Position numbers and translations under genes: made by a program. From assembly GCF_008084145.1 (NCBI RefSeq), contig NZ_VSDO01000004.1, positions 448,202 to 512,201 on the forward strand: a DNA stretch of 64,000 nt, given 5' to 3'. Position 1 is the first letter of the stretch. Each line of letters opens with the position of its first letter. Of this stretch, positions 42,482 through 51,742 are shown in pieces. The stretch comes from Paenibacillus faecis. GTDB lineage: Bacteria; Bacillota; Bacilli; Paenibacillales; Paenibacillaceae. The notes under the pieces were generated by a model. It searched no databases. It saw nothing but the letters and a program-made list of their open reading frames with translations, and was not told the DNA's origin.

Positions 42482-43978
42482 ATGAAATATGTCATCGGGA
42501 TCGACTTGGGCACAAGCTCGGTAAAAACGCTGCTGGTTAACAAGGAGGGGGAAATCAAAGGAGAAGCGACCGCTTCCTACCCGTTGATTCATGAGCGGCC
42601 GGGTTACAGCGAGCAGAACCCGGAGGAATGGGTGAACGGAACCGTGGCCTGCCTGAAGCAATTGCTTCAGGAGAGCGGCGTCGCGGCGGAGGAGATCGAG
42701 GGGATCTCCTTCTCCGGTCAAATGCACGGCCTGGTGCTGCTGGACGAACAGAACCAGGTGTTGCGTAACGCCATGCTCTGGAACGATACCCGCACGACGC
42801 AGGAGTGCCGGGAGATCGAGGCGAAGCTTGGCAATCAGCTGCTCGACATCACGCGCAACGCGGCGTTGGAAGGATTTACGCTGCCCAAGATCCTTTGGGT
42901 GCAGAAGCACGAGCCCGAGCTGTTCGCCAAGGCGGCGCGCTTTGTGCTGCCTAAAGATTACCTGCGCTACCGCATGACCGGGCGCGTGCAGATGGAAATC
43001 TCCGATGCCGCAGGCACACTGCTGCTGAACGTTCCGGAAGGGGCCTGGAGCGATGAGATCGTCCGGGCGTTCGGCCTTCCGGAAGGGTTCTGCCCGCCGC
43101 TGCTCGGCAGCACGGAGGAGGCCGGCACGCTGCTGCCGGAATTCGCGCAGCGGTGCGGGTTGTCGCCGAACACCCGGGTGTTCGGCGGCGGCGCGGACAA
43201 TGCCTGCGGCGCGGTTGGCGCCGGCATTGTCCGCCAGGGCGATGCGCTGTGCAGCATCGGCACCTCGGGCGTTGTCCTCACGTATGAAGAGGACAAGAGC
43301 AAAGACTTCGGCGGCAAGGTGCATTTCTTCAACCACGCTCATTCGGGAGCCTTTTACGCCATGGGGGTCACCCTGGCGGCGGGCTATTCCCTGAGCTGGT
43401 TTAAGGATTCCCTTGCCCCCGGGCTCAGCTTCGATGAGCTGCTGGCGCCGGTCGGCTCGCTTCCTCCGGGAGCGGAAGGCCTGCTCTTCACGCCGTACCT
43501 GGTCGGCGAGCGCACGCCGCATGCGGACAGCGTGATCCGCGGCAGCTTCATCGGCCTGTCGGGCACGCACCGCCGCGAGCATCTCGCCCGTGCGGTGATG
43601 GAAGGCATCACCTTCTCGCTGGCCGAGTCCGTCGAGCTGTTCCGCGAGGCCGGCATTTCCGTCGAGCGCGTCATCTCGATCGGCGGCGGCGCGAAGAATC
43701 CGGTCTGGCTGCAAATGCAGGCCGACATTTTCGGCACGCCGGTCGTTTCGCTGAAGAACGAGCAAGGGCCCGCCATGGGCGCGGCCATGATGGCGGCCGT
43801 CGGCAGCGGCTGGTTCGGCAGCCTGAAGGACTGCGCCGACCGGTTTATCGGCTACGGGAAAACGTATGAGCCGATCCCGGCCAACGCAGCGGCCTATGCC
43901 CGCCTGTTCAAGGTGTACCAGCAAGTTTATGCGGCCACCCGTTCGCTGAACGAAGGGCTGCAGGAATTCCGCGGCTAG
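42482..43978 (+). CDS. xylB: Xylulokinase
   Basis: 498 aa FGGY-family kinase phosphorylating D-xylulose. Phosphate-binding DLGTSSVKTLL at the N-terminus, substrate motif SGQMHGLVLLD, MLWNDTRT, adenosine motif ISIGGGAKNPVWLQM near the C-terminus. GAAGGGAGAG lies upstream of the ATG. Downstream partner of xylA. Confidence 0.95.
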   Translation: MKYVIGIDLGTSSVKTLLVNKEGEIKGEATASYPLIHERPGYSEQNPEEWVNGTVACLKQLLQESGVAAEEIEGISFSGQMHGLVLLDEQNQVLRNAMLWNDTRTTQECREIEAKLGNQLLDITRNAALEGFTLPKILWVQKHEPELFAKAARFVLPKDYLRYRMTGRVQMEISDAAGTLLLNVPEGAWSDEIVRAFGLPEGFCPPLLGSTEEAGTLLPEFAQRCGLSPNTRVFGGGADNACGAVGAGIVRQGDALCSIGTSGVVLTYEEDKSKDFGGKVHFFNHAHSGAFYAMGVTLAAGYSLSWFKDSLAPGLSFDELLAPVGSLPPGAEGLLFTPYLVGERTPHADSVIRGSFIGLSGTHRREHLARAVMEGITFSLAESVELFREAGISVERVISIGGGAKNPVWLQMQADIFGTPVVSLKNEQGPAMGAAMMAAVGSGWFGSLKDCADRFIGYGKTYEPIPANAAAYARLFKVYQQVYAATRSLNEGLQEFRG

Positions 43979-44069
43979 CCTCATCAGACATCGTAGTAGG
44001 AGAAGGGGCCGCGGCGATCAAGGTGCCTAGCGCACCTCCAAGCATCTCCAGGCATCTCCAAGCACCCTC

Positions 44070-44275
44070 CAACTCCAAAAAGATGCAAATCTGCAGGTAT
44101 TTAGGCCGATTCCCGAGCGGATGCGAAAAAAGATGCAAATCTGCAGGCATTTCCAGCGATTTTGGAGAAACGAGCCGATTTCGTCGAAAATTCCTGCAGA
44201 ATTGCAGGTATTTTGAAATTCTTGTTCCGCACAGGAAAAAAACATGCATTTATGCAGGAATTCTATGTCATTAAG
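44070..44275 (+). repeat. Dispersed element B, copy 3
   Basis: Units at 44083-44097 and 44133-44147 (ATGCAAATCTGCAGG), 44193-44208 (CCTGCAGAATTGCAGG, inverted) and 44244-44258 (ATGCATTTATGCAGG); spacing 50, 60 and 51 bp. Same orientation as copy 1. Before it, 44030-44066 has short CATCTCCA repeats. Confidence 0.9.
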
Positions 44276-44373
44276 GTTTCTGTCGGGGCATTTAGTTGCA
44301 ATTGCATAAACAATAAGACGCGTACCCTTGGCTCGAACCGATGCCGGGAGTACGCTTTTTTTGAGGCCAGTTC

Positions 44374-44565
44374 ATTAACGGGAAACCCCCCCGTTAATAT
44401 TGCGCATTTCGTCCATATGGGTACAATTAGGCGGAATTTCTCCAGCTAATTCTGCTAAAGTGGCGCCGAGAGAAGGCCACAGTTCCAAATTACCTGGAGA
44501 TTCTCCAGGTAAATGTGAATCGCGTGCCTCCCGGCTCGAATTAACGTGAGGATTCCCCGTTAAAT
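44374..44565. repeat. Palindromic repeat family A, divergent cluster
   Basis: Units 44374-44398 (ATTAACGGGA / CCCGTTAAT), 44426-44450 (ATTAGGCGGA / TCCAGCTAAT, imperfect), 44490-44512 (perfect TTACCTGGAGA / TCTCCAGGTAA) and 44540-44564 (ATTAACGTGA / CCCCGTTAAA, decayed). The rest of the 43979-44754 gap shows no gene; a TATAAT at 44716 probably belongs to the kinase promoter. Confidence 0.7.
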
Positions 44566-44754
44566 CTCTACGCCCGCCCCGGAGGGGGCGGGACAAAGCT
44601 AACGACGGATGGTTCGGTCGGGTGGATAATAAGGACACACTCCGTCGCGCTGCGTTAGCTTAGTTGTCAATATTTCTCTTGCTATGAAAACGCAATCTAT
44701 CCCTGCCAGGCGTGTTATAATGCTCATGAATCAGACCGGCGGAAAGGGGGCGAC

Positions 44755-46584
44755 ATGATCGTGGGCGGCATTTACCGTAAATATTTCAAAAACAATCTGT
44801 TCATGAAAATCATCCTGTTCTTTTCCATGATCATGATCCTGACGATTATAACCTTCTCCTATCTGATGTATCAGGTGATGTCGGAGGCGGCCGTCGAGCG
44901 GCAGATGGACGTTCAGAAAAGCGCAATAGAGAGCGTTTCCAATTATGTCGCCGGGAAGTACGAGTCGGTTCACCGTATGCTGCGGGACATGTTCCGCGAC
45001 CGGGAGCTGGCTTACAATACGGCCTATTTTCTGGAGCACCCCTATCAGGATTACATCAGGTATCGATTGGACCGTTTTTTCAGCGACACGGGGACGGGCT
45101 CCACAACGGATACGGTCCAGTATTTCCGGAACCGGGTCGAGGACGACCATGATATCATGAGCCTTATGCTGTACAGCGCGGATTTGCAGCAGCTTTACGT
45201 CTACAACAGCTTCAAGCAATTCAAAATCGTACCCACGAACGCTTCCCGCTCCTATGTACCCGAAGTCATGTACCTGGATGAGGACGCCAAAGTCTCGCTG
45301 CCGAATGTTTGGATCCGCAAAACGATCGGCATGCCGGAAACGCCGATGTATTCGGTAAGGGTTCCCGTCAACAACAATCAGTCCCTGCGGAATATGGGGC
45401 AGCTGGTCGTCTATTTCGACACGGCCCGCGTGCAGGAGAGCCTGGCGCGATATAAGGATAACTTAAAGGGTCAGATTTTGGTCCTTTCGGGCAAAGGCGA
45501 GGTGCTGTTCGACAGCTCGGGGATGTATTACGGCCAGAAGTATCCGTATTTCGAGCAGGTGAATTCCGTTTACGACAACGGGACGATAGGGAACGGGCTG
45601 ATCGTGACGAAGCTAACGCAAAGTCAGGGCGGGTTTACCGTCCTCAGCACGGTGCCGGAGGAAGAACTGGCCAAGACGTACCGGGGGCTACGGAACACGA
45701 TCGTAACGATCAGCGCGATTTGCATTATGGTGGCAATCATCCTGCCGTCTCTGTTTATCAGTAATTTTGCCAAACGGACTTACGGCATCGTCCGCTTCAC
45801 CCGGCAGGTGAGAAACGGTGATCTGACCGTCCGGATCAAGGATGACCGCGATGACGAACTCGGCCTGATCTCCAAAAGCTTTAACAGCGTGCTGGATAAT
45901 CTCAACATCTACATTAACCGGGTGTACAAAGCGGAAATCAAGCAAAAGCAGGCGGAATTGAAAGCGCTCGAATCCCGGGTGAACCCCCACTTTCTGTACA
46001 ATACGCTGGAAGTGATCCGCATGCGAGCCGTGTCCCAAGGGGCCAAGGATGTCGGCGAGATGATTTACAGCCTGTCCATGCTGTTCAAAAACTATGTGCA
46101 GCAAAAGCGCAACTACACGCTGAAGGATGAATTGGAGGCGTGCCGGCTTTATCTCGAGCTGTTCCGGATTCGTTATAAGGACAGGCTGTCCTATGAAGTT
46201 TATTGTGACAAAGAGCTGGAGACGAAGCCCGTATTAAAAATGTCCCTGCAGCCGATCATCGAGAATTACATCATTCACGGGCTGAGGACCGACCGGGCGG
46301 ACAACGCCGTCTCGATTTCCGTCCTTCCTTCGGAAGGGAGAATGATTCGCGCGGAGGTGAAGGATAACGGGCGGGGCATTCCACCGGACAGGCTGGAGGA
46401 AATCCGTCTCGGGCTGCACAAGCCCGATGAGTACGCGGAGTCCTTCGGGCTGCGTAGCATCCATGAACGGTTGAAGCTGCTGTACGGGGAGACCTGCGGG
46501 GTGGAAGTAAGCAGCGTAGAGGGCGAAGGTACGACGGTGGTCGTGACTTTTCCCGAACTGGAGGAGGGTGACCTGAATGTATAA
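44755..46584 (+). CDS. Sensor histidine kinase, YesM type
   Basis: 609 aa. TM near 19-42 (IILFFSMIMILTIITFSYLMY), extracellular sensor, TM near 315-338, HAMP, His_kinase motif RVNPHFLYNTLEVIRM with His near 412, HATPase boxes (PIIENYIIHGL, DNGRGIPPD, GLRSIHERL). Overlaps the regulator gene by 8 nt. Heads the third importer set and the mannosidase genes beyond, and should sense their substrate. Confidence 0.93.
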   Translation: MIVGGIYRKYFKNNLFMKIILFFSMIMILTIITFSYLMYQVMSEAAVERQMDVQKSAIESVSNYVAGKYESVHRMLRDMFRDRELAYNTAYFLEHPYQDYIRYRLDRFFSDTGTGSTTDTVQYFRNRVEDDHDIMSLMLYSADLQQLYVYNSFKQFKIVPTNASRSYVPEVMYLDEDAKVSLPNVWIRKTIGMPETPMYSVRVPVNNNQSLRNMGQLVVYFDTARVQESLARYKDNLKGQILVLSGKGEVLFDSSGMYYGQKYPYFEQVNSVYDNGTIGNGLIVTKLTQSQGGFTVLSTVPEEELAKTYRGLRNTIVTISAICIMVAIILPSLFISNFAKRTYGIVRFTRQVRNGDLTVRIKDDRDDELGLISKSFNSVLDNLNIYINRVYKAEIKQKQAELKALESRVNPHFLYNTLEVIRMRAVSQGAKDVGEMIYSLSMLFKNYVQQKRNYTLKDELEACRLYLELFRIRYKDRLSYEVYCDKELETKPVLKMSLQPIIENYIIHGLRTDRADNAVSISVLPSEGRMIRAEVKDNGRGIPPDRLEEIRLGLHKPDEYAESFGLRSIHERLKLLYGETCGVEVSSVEGEGTTVVVTFPELEEGDLNV

Positions 46585-48094
46585 GGTATTTTTGGTGGAC
46601 GACGAACCTTTTATCATCGAAGGCTTATACGATATCGTCGATTGGTCCCGGCTGGGGATGGAGATCGTAGGACACGCCGAGAATGGCAGCGACGCGCTAC
46701 AAGCGCTCCATGAGAAGCCGGCCGACATTCTCATTACCGATATTTCGATGCCGCAGATGACCGGTCTGGATTTGATTCGCGCGTCGCGTGAATTCAAGCC
46801 GGATCTGAAAGTCATCGTGCTCAGCGGGTATGACGAATTCGCCTATCTGAAAGAAGGCATGGCGCTGGGCATCGAGAACTACTTGCTGAAGCCGATTAAT
46901 CTGGAGGAATTCACGGCTACCCTGACCACGGTTCGGAACAAGCTGGACCTGACCCGGACCCATGAGGCCTTCAATGAATACAGCACCCGTATCCTGCGGG
47001 ATAATGTGATGAACCGGTGGATGTATAACCAGATCGGTGTTCAGGAGTTCCGGGAAAGAGCCGATCTGTTGGGGCTTAACCTGGACAAGCCTTGGGTGCT
47101 CGTGTCCCTGCTCCGTGTCCGGGAGGCCCCTGCCGCCGACATCTATAGCCGGGTCGAACGGGAGCTGAAGGGCATACCGGAGGTCATTCCGTTCCGGGAC
47201 AACGACGGGGATTTGGTGCTGCTTCACAATTTTGAGGAGCCCGGCCGGGGCGGGCGGGAAGCGAAAGAACTCATCAGCCTGCTGGCCGCAAAGCTGTCTC
47301 CCCATCGCCTGCAAATTTCGCTCGGCAGCGTGGAAGAGAAGGAGGAACGGGCTTTTATCAGCTATGAGAATGCGAAGAAAGCCCAGGAGTACTTCATGAT
47401 TTCTCCCGAGCTTGGAGTGATCAGTCATGAAGAATTAAAGGACCGGACCGAGAGGGCCCGGGCGTCTTCGATCGACTGGAGCGAAAGCACGAGGCTGCTG
47501 CTTGCCCGGGACCAAGAGGGGCTGGACGCCCTGATCGGCCGGGAGCTTTCGAGGCTGGGGGAACAGGGCGCAGTAACGCCGGCCTACCTGCAGGAAATCG
47601 CCCTGGAATGGATGCTCCGGTTCAAGATGGAGCTGCAGGAGGTCCGCCACACGGAGGACCCGGGGCTATTTACGGGCGGAATTGAAAGGATAAGGTCGGC
47701 GGATACGTTGGAGGAACTGGCCGAGATTGTCAAAAGAACCGCCGCATCGGCCATCGAGGCTTTAAACCGGGACGTCAAGAGCCCGGTCGTTCAGCAAGTG
47801 CTGAACACCATTCATGAGGGGTACCATCAGGACCTTTCGCTCAAAACGCTGGGCAATACGTACAAAATCCATCCGGTGTACTTGGGGCAGCTTTTTCATA
47901 AGGAAGTCGGGGAGTCCTTTACCGAATACGTCAACCGTTATCGCATCGAGAAGGCGAAGGAAATGCTGAAGACGACGCACCAGAAAGTCCATGAAATCGC
48001 TCGTCAGGTCGGCTACTGGGAGACCGGATATTTCTATAAGCAATTTAAGAGATATGTGGGGATATCTCCAACGGAATTCAAAGGGCTTGGCTAG
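46577..48094 (+). CDS. AraC-type response regulator (YesN type)
   Basis: 505 aa. Receiver (FLVDDEPFIIEGLYDIV; phospho-site D55 in LITDISMP; LSGYDEFAYLKEG; YLLKPINLEEF), linker, C-terminal AraC HTH (LKTLGNTYKIHPVYLGQLFHKE, KEMLKTTHQKVHEIARQVGYWETGYFYKQFK). Probably activates the binding-protein promoter at 48160. Terminator follows. Confidence 0.94.
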   Translation: MYKVFLVDDEPFIIEGLYDIVDWSRLGMEIVGHAENGSDALQALHEKPADILITDISMPQMTGLDLIRASREFKPDLKVIVLSGYDEFAYLKEGMALGIENYLLKPINLEEFTATLTTVRNKLDLTRTHEAFNEYSTRILRDNVMNRWMYNQIGVQEFRERADLLGLNLDKPWVLVSLLRVREAPAADIYSRVERELKGIPEVIPFRDNDGDLVLLHNFEEPGRGGREAKELISLLAAKLSPHRLQISLGSVEEKEERAFISYENAKKAQEYFMISPELGVISHEELKDRTERARASSIDWSESTRLLLARDQEGLDALIGRELSRLGEQGAVTPAYLQEIALEWMLRFKMELQEVRHTEDPGLFTGGIERIRSADTLEELAEIVKRTAASAIEALNRDVKSPVVQQVLNTIHEGYHQDLSLKTLGNTYKIHPVYLGQLFHKEVGESFTEYVNRYRIEKAKEMLKTTHQKVHEIARQVGYWETGYFYKQFKRYVGISPTEFKGLG

Positions 48095-48130
48095 CGAACG
48101 TTTCGCTGGCAGGCTCTTTTCTTTATTTTG
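48085..48130 (+). terminator. Intrinsic terminator after the regulator gene
   Basis: Stem built on GCTTGGCTAGCGAA and TTTCGCTGGCAGGC with a bulge, then a T-rich run. Confidence 0.7.
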
Positions 48131-48159
48131 AACACGATTTATTTATTTTATCTTCTATT

Positions 48160-48173
48160 TGAAAATGCTTTCA
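48160..48173 (+). promoter_or_regulatory. cre-like operator before the third binding protein
   Basis: TGAAAATGCTTTCA: palindromic arms TGAAA / TTTCA as in cre TGAAAGCGCTTTCA, with the centre changed at two positions. It is 57 nt before the binding-protein start. Confidence 0.5.
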
Positions 48174-48229
48174 TGTCATAAAGTGAAACTAGATTAAGTG
48201 GTTCCACATCAAAAGGGAGGTTTACTAAG

Positions 48230-49735
48230 ATGAGCAAAAAAAGAAAAAGCTTCTCCATGCTGCTGGCTTCGTTGGTTGCGCTTACGTTAATTGTTAGCGC
48301 TTGCGGGGGCGGAAGCAAATCGGAGGGCGACAAAACCGGCAATGCGGCGGGTTCGGGCAATTCGGCCAAAGCCGAGAAGCCGGTCGAACTGATCTGGTAC
48401 ACGATCGGTGCTCCTCAAAAAGATTTGGATCGCGTCGTGGAGGAAGTCAACAAGTACACCTTGGAAAAAATCAACGCAACCATCGATATGAAAATGATCG
48501 ACTTCGGTGACTATACGCAAAAAATGCAGGTTATGGCCGCTTCCGGCGAGCCGATGGATATCATGTTTACCAGCTCGTGGGCTTTTGATTATGTGCAAAA
48601 TGCCCGCAAAGGCGCTTTTATGGAACTGGATGAACTGCTTGAAAAGCATGGCCAGGGCATCAAAGAAGCGCTTGACCCGGCGTTCCTCGAAGGCTCCAAG
48701 GTCGACGGACACAACTATGCGATTCCGGCCAACAAGGAACTGCCCGCTCAGGAGGTTTGGCGCTTTAACAAAGAACTGCTCGATAAGTACAATTTGGATC
48801 TAAGCCAGGCCACTACGATGGAAAGTCTGGAGCCGATGCTCAAAACGATTAAGGAGAAAGAACCGGGCATTACCCCTTACGCGATGGTGAAAGACTTCAT
48901 GCCGGTCATGCCTTTCGACTATGTCATCGAAAAGATGCCGATGGCCGTGTATCTCGATACGAAGGACTACAAAGTCGTCAACATGCTGGAAACGCCGGAA
49001 GCCAAATCGGCGCTTGAAACCGTTCGCAAATACTACAAGGCCGGTTACATTTCTCCGGAAGTAGCAACCACGACCTCGGTGGAAGATTTGTATAAATCCG
49101 GGAAGTGGTTTATGGACCGCGCGTCTACCCAGCCGCTCGCCGATAACCTCTGGTCCGCAAGTTACGGTTACCCTGTCGTTTCCACGCCGGCCGGTAAGCC
49201 TTACATCTTTAACTGGTCCGTAATGGGATCCATGCAGGCCATTTCCGCGAACTCCGAGCATCCGGAGAAAGCGATGGAATTCCTGAATCTGCTGAACACC
49301 GACCCTTACTTGCGTAATTTGATCGATTCCGGGATTGAAGGCGTTCACTATGAAAAAGTGAACGATACAATGATCAAAAATTTGCCGGAAGGCAAGAACT
49401 ACGACATGCCGACGTTCTCGTTGGGAAACATCATGATCACTTATCTGAACGAAGGCGACTCGGACAACAAATGGGAAGAGTTCAAAAAATTCAACGCGTC
49501 CGGCATCAACGCTCCGCTGCTGGGCTTCAACTTTGATACTTCCGCAGTGACGAATGAAATCGCCGCCGTACAGAACGCGAAAGAAGAATTTTGGTCTTCC
49601 CTGATGACAGGAACGGTCGATCCGGACGAGTATCTGCCGAAAGCAAACGAAAAACTGAAAGCGGCCGGTCTCGACAAAATTATCGCCGAAGCGCAAAAAC
49701 AAATCGACGAGTGGAGAGCCGCAAACAACAAGTAA
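48230..49735 (+). CDS. Extracellular solute-binding lipoprotein with DUF3502-type C-terminus
   Basis: 501 aa. Signal peptide with lipobox IVSAC (Cys near 24), Gly/Ser/Lys linker, family-1 binding fold (PVELIWYTIGAPQKDLDRV..., ASGEPMDIMFTSSWA) and a C-terminal helical segment (GTVDPDEYLPKANEKLKAAG) typical of DUF3502-containing binding proteins. AAGGGAGG upstream. Followed by a hairpin and two permeases; likely takes up mannose-rich oligosaccharides given the enzymes downstream (inference). Confidence 0.9.
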   Translation: MSKKRKSFSMLLASLVALTLIVSACGGGSKSEGDKTGNAAGSGNSAKAEKPVELIWYTIGAPQKDLDRVVEEVNKYTLEKINATIDMKMIDFGDYTQKMQVMAASGEPMDIMFTSSWAFDYVQNARKGAFMELDELLEKHGQGIKEALDPAFLEGSKVDGHNYAIPANKELPAQEVWRFNKELLDKYNLDLSQATTMESLEPMLKTIKEKEPGITPYAMVKDFMPVMPFDYVIEKMPMAVYLDTKDYKVVNMLETPEAKSALETVRKYYKAGYISPEVATTTSVEDLYKSGKWFMDRASTQPLADNLWSASYGYPVVSTPAGKPYIFNWSVMGSMQAISANSEHPEKAMEFLNLLNTDPYLRNLIDSGIEGVHYEKVNDTMIKNLPEGKNYDMPTFSLGNIMITYLNEGDSDNKWEEFKKFNASGINAPLLGFNFDTSAVTNEIAAVQNAKEEFWSSLMTGTVDPDEYLPKANEKLKAAGLDKIIAEAQKQIDEWRAANNK

Positions 49736-49765
49736 TCGGCATCAGGCACTTGGAGGCATAGAGAA

Positions 49766-49802
49766 GATCGGGCGGGTGATGAGCCTTACGCCCGGTCTTT
49801 TT
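49766..49802 (+). terminator. Attenuating hairpin between binding protein and permease
   Basis: GATCGGGCG / CGCCCGGTC stem (one G-U) with five to six T. Looks like a real terminator but the permeases follow at once, so partial read-through is expected. Confidence 0.8.
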
Positions 49803-49845
49803 CACACTCCGTGCGATAAAATTTTAGCGATCAGGAGGGATTCGC

Positions 49846-50784
49846 GTGAAAAGGGTAGGCGGTTTTTTTCGGGATATCAATACAAATAAAGTCATGCTGT
49901 TCATGGTTCTTCCGGGAGCGTTATGGTTCCTCTTCTTTTCGTATCTGCCGATGTTCGGCACGATTATCGCCTTCAAGCAATACCGCTTCAGCCGGGACGG
50001 ATTCTGGGCCAGCATCGTCAACAGCAAATGGGTCGGTTGGGACAACTTCAAATTTTTGTTCAGCACGAACGATGCGTTCGTCATTACGAGAAACACGCTG
50101 CTTTACAACATTGCGTTCATTTTTCTGGGCCTGTTCCTTTCCGTGCTGATGGCCGTGGTATTGAGCGAAATCGCCAACAAGCGGCTGGCCAAGATTTATC
50201 AGACCGGGATGTTCCTACCTTACTTTCTGTCCTGGGTTATCGTCGGCTATTTCGCTTTCAGCTTCCTCAGCGCCGACCGCGGGCTGCTGAACCAAGTTTT
50301 TAAATCCTTCGGCGCCGAGTCGATGCAGTGGTATTCCGACCCTAAAGTATGGCCCTATATTCTGATTCTGGTCTATTTGTGGAAGGCTGTCGGCTACAAC
50401 AGCGTCGTTTATCTGGCGGCGATCATGGGGATCGACAAATCGCTGTATGAAGCGGCGATGATCGACGGGGCCAGCAAATTTCAGCAAATCCGCAATATTA
50501 CGATTCCACTGCTGAAGCCGATCATTACGATCATGACCTTACTGGCAATCGGAAAAATCTTCTACGCGGATTTCGGATTGTTCTTCCAGGTACCGCGAGA
50601 CTCCGGCGCACTCTATTCGGTAACGAACGTAATCGATACTTACGTTTACCGCGGGCTGAAAACGACCGGGGAGATCGGCATGAGCACCGCCGCGGGTCTG
50701 TACCAGTCGGTCGTCGGCTTTGTGCTGGTGATGACGTCCAACTATATCGTGCGCAAATACGACAAGGATAGCGCCTTGTTCTAA
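49846..50784 (+). CDS. CUT1 ABC transporter permease (LplB type)
   Basis: 312 aa, N-terminal tail and six helices (FFSYLPMFGTIIAFKQYRFSR), EAA loop EAAMIDGASKFQQIRNITIP. GAGGGATTCGCG precedes the GTG start at 49846. Partner of 50807-51724. Confidence 0.92.
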   Translation: MKRVGGFFRDINTNKVMLFMVLPGALWFLFFSYLPMFGTIIAFKQYRFSRDGFWASIVNSKWVGWDNFKFLFSTNDAFVITRNTLLYNIAFIFLGLFLSVLMAVVLSEIANKRLAKIYQTGMFLPYFLSWVIVGYFAFSFLSADRGLLNQVFKSFGAESMQWYSDPKVWPYILILVYLWKAVGYNSVVYLAAIMGIDKSLYEAAMIDGASKFQQIRNITIPLLKPIITIMTLLAIGKIFYADFGLFFQVPRDSGALYSVTNVIDTYVYRGLKTTGEIGMSTAAGLYQSVVGFVLVMTSNYIVRKYDKDSALF

Positions 50785-50806
50785 TACATCGAAAGGAGTG
50801 GGTAAC

Positions 50807-51724
50807 GTGTCTGCGAGAACTGTCAAAGTACGCGATTTTCATCAGTTATCGACGCCATGGAATGTGGTGTTCAACCTTTTTGCCGGTATTTTCGCCTTTC
50901 TCTGCGTGTTTCCGTTTTTGTTCGTCGTCATTATTTCCTTCACCGACGAGGGCGTGCTGGCGCGCGACGGCTATAAGCTGATTCCGTCCCAATGGAGTCT
51001 GGAAGCTTACCGTTATGTGTTTCAAACGGGGGACACCCTGCTTCGTTCCTACGGCGTGACGATCTTCGTCACGGTAGTGGGGACGATGATCAGCTTGCTG
51101 TTCATCGCTTTTTACGCTTACGCGATCTCGCGCAAAAGCTTTAAATTCCGCAATTTCTTTGCTTTTTTCGCGTTCTTCACCATGTTGTTCAACGGCGGCC
51201 TGGTGCCGACGTACATCATCGTGACCCAATTGCTCCACCTGAAGGATACGATTTGGGCTTTGATTTTACCGTTGGCGGTGAACGCGTTTTACATCATGAT
51301 CCTTCGTACGTTTTACAGTACCAGCGTACCCGACGCCATCATCGAATCGGGCAAAATCGACGGGGCCGGGGAATTCCGGATTTTTCTCAAGCTGGTCCTG
51401 CCGCTGTCCCTTCCGGGTCTCGCCACCATCGGTTTGTTCAGCACATTGGGCTACTGGAACGATTGGTTCAACGCCTTGCTTTATATCGATAATCCGAATC
51501 TGGTGCCGCTGCAATCCATGCTCATGCGGATCGAAACCAGTATGCAGTTCATTTTGCAAAATTCGCAAAACAGTTCGCTCAGCCTGGAGGCGCTGCGTTC
51601 GCTGCCTCAGGATACGTCGCGCATGGCGATGGTGGTGCTTGCGACGGGGCCGATTATTTTCGCATATCCGTTCTTCCAGCGTTACTTCATTCAGGGTCTG
51701 ACGGTAGGTGCCGTTAAAGAATAA
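50807..51724 (+). CDS. CUT1 ABC transporter permease (LplC type)
   Basis: 305 aa from the GTG at 50807: AAAGGAG ends 8 nt upstream, while the in-frame GTG at 50798 overlaps that site. Six helices, EAA-like loop ESGKIDGAGEFRIFLKLVLP (Glu-Ser-Gly instead of Glu-Ala-Ala), tail YPFFQRYFIQGLTVGAVKE. No ATPase gene nearby. The GH3 gene begins 18 nt later. Confidence 0.92.
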   Translation: MSARTVKVRDFHQLSTPWNVVFNLFAGIFAFLCVFPFLFVVIISFTDEGVLARDGYKLIPSQWSLEAYRYVFQTGDTLLRSYGVTIFVTVVGTMISLLFIAFYAYAISRKSFKFRNFFAFFAFFTMLFNGGLVPTYIIVTQLLHLKDTIWALILPLAVNAFYIMILRTFYSTSVPDAIIESGKIDGAGEFRIFLKLVLPLSLPGLATIGLFSTLGYWNDWFNALLYIDNPNLVPLQSMLMRIETSMQFILQNSQNSSLSLEALRSLPQDTSRMAMVVLATGPIIFAYPFFQRYFIQGLTVGAVKE

Positions 51725-51742
51725 GATCATCCGGAGGAGAGA

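Noticed and set aside
41105..43984. A 959-codon minus-strand open frame opposite xylA and xylB
   Set aside because: Antisense to two certain genes across their intergenic hairpin; low-complexity composition and no start signals.
44023..44274. Open frame across element B copy 3
   Set aside because: Same repeat-derived peptides in other frames; no ribosome site and no conserved start.
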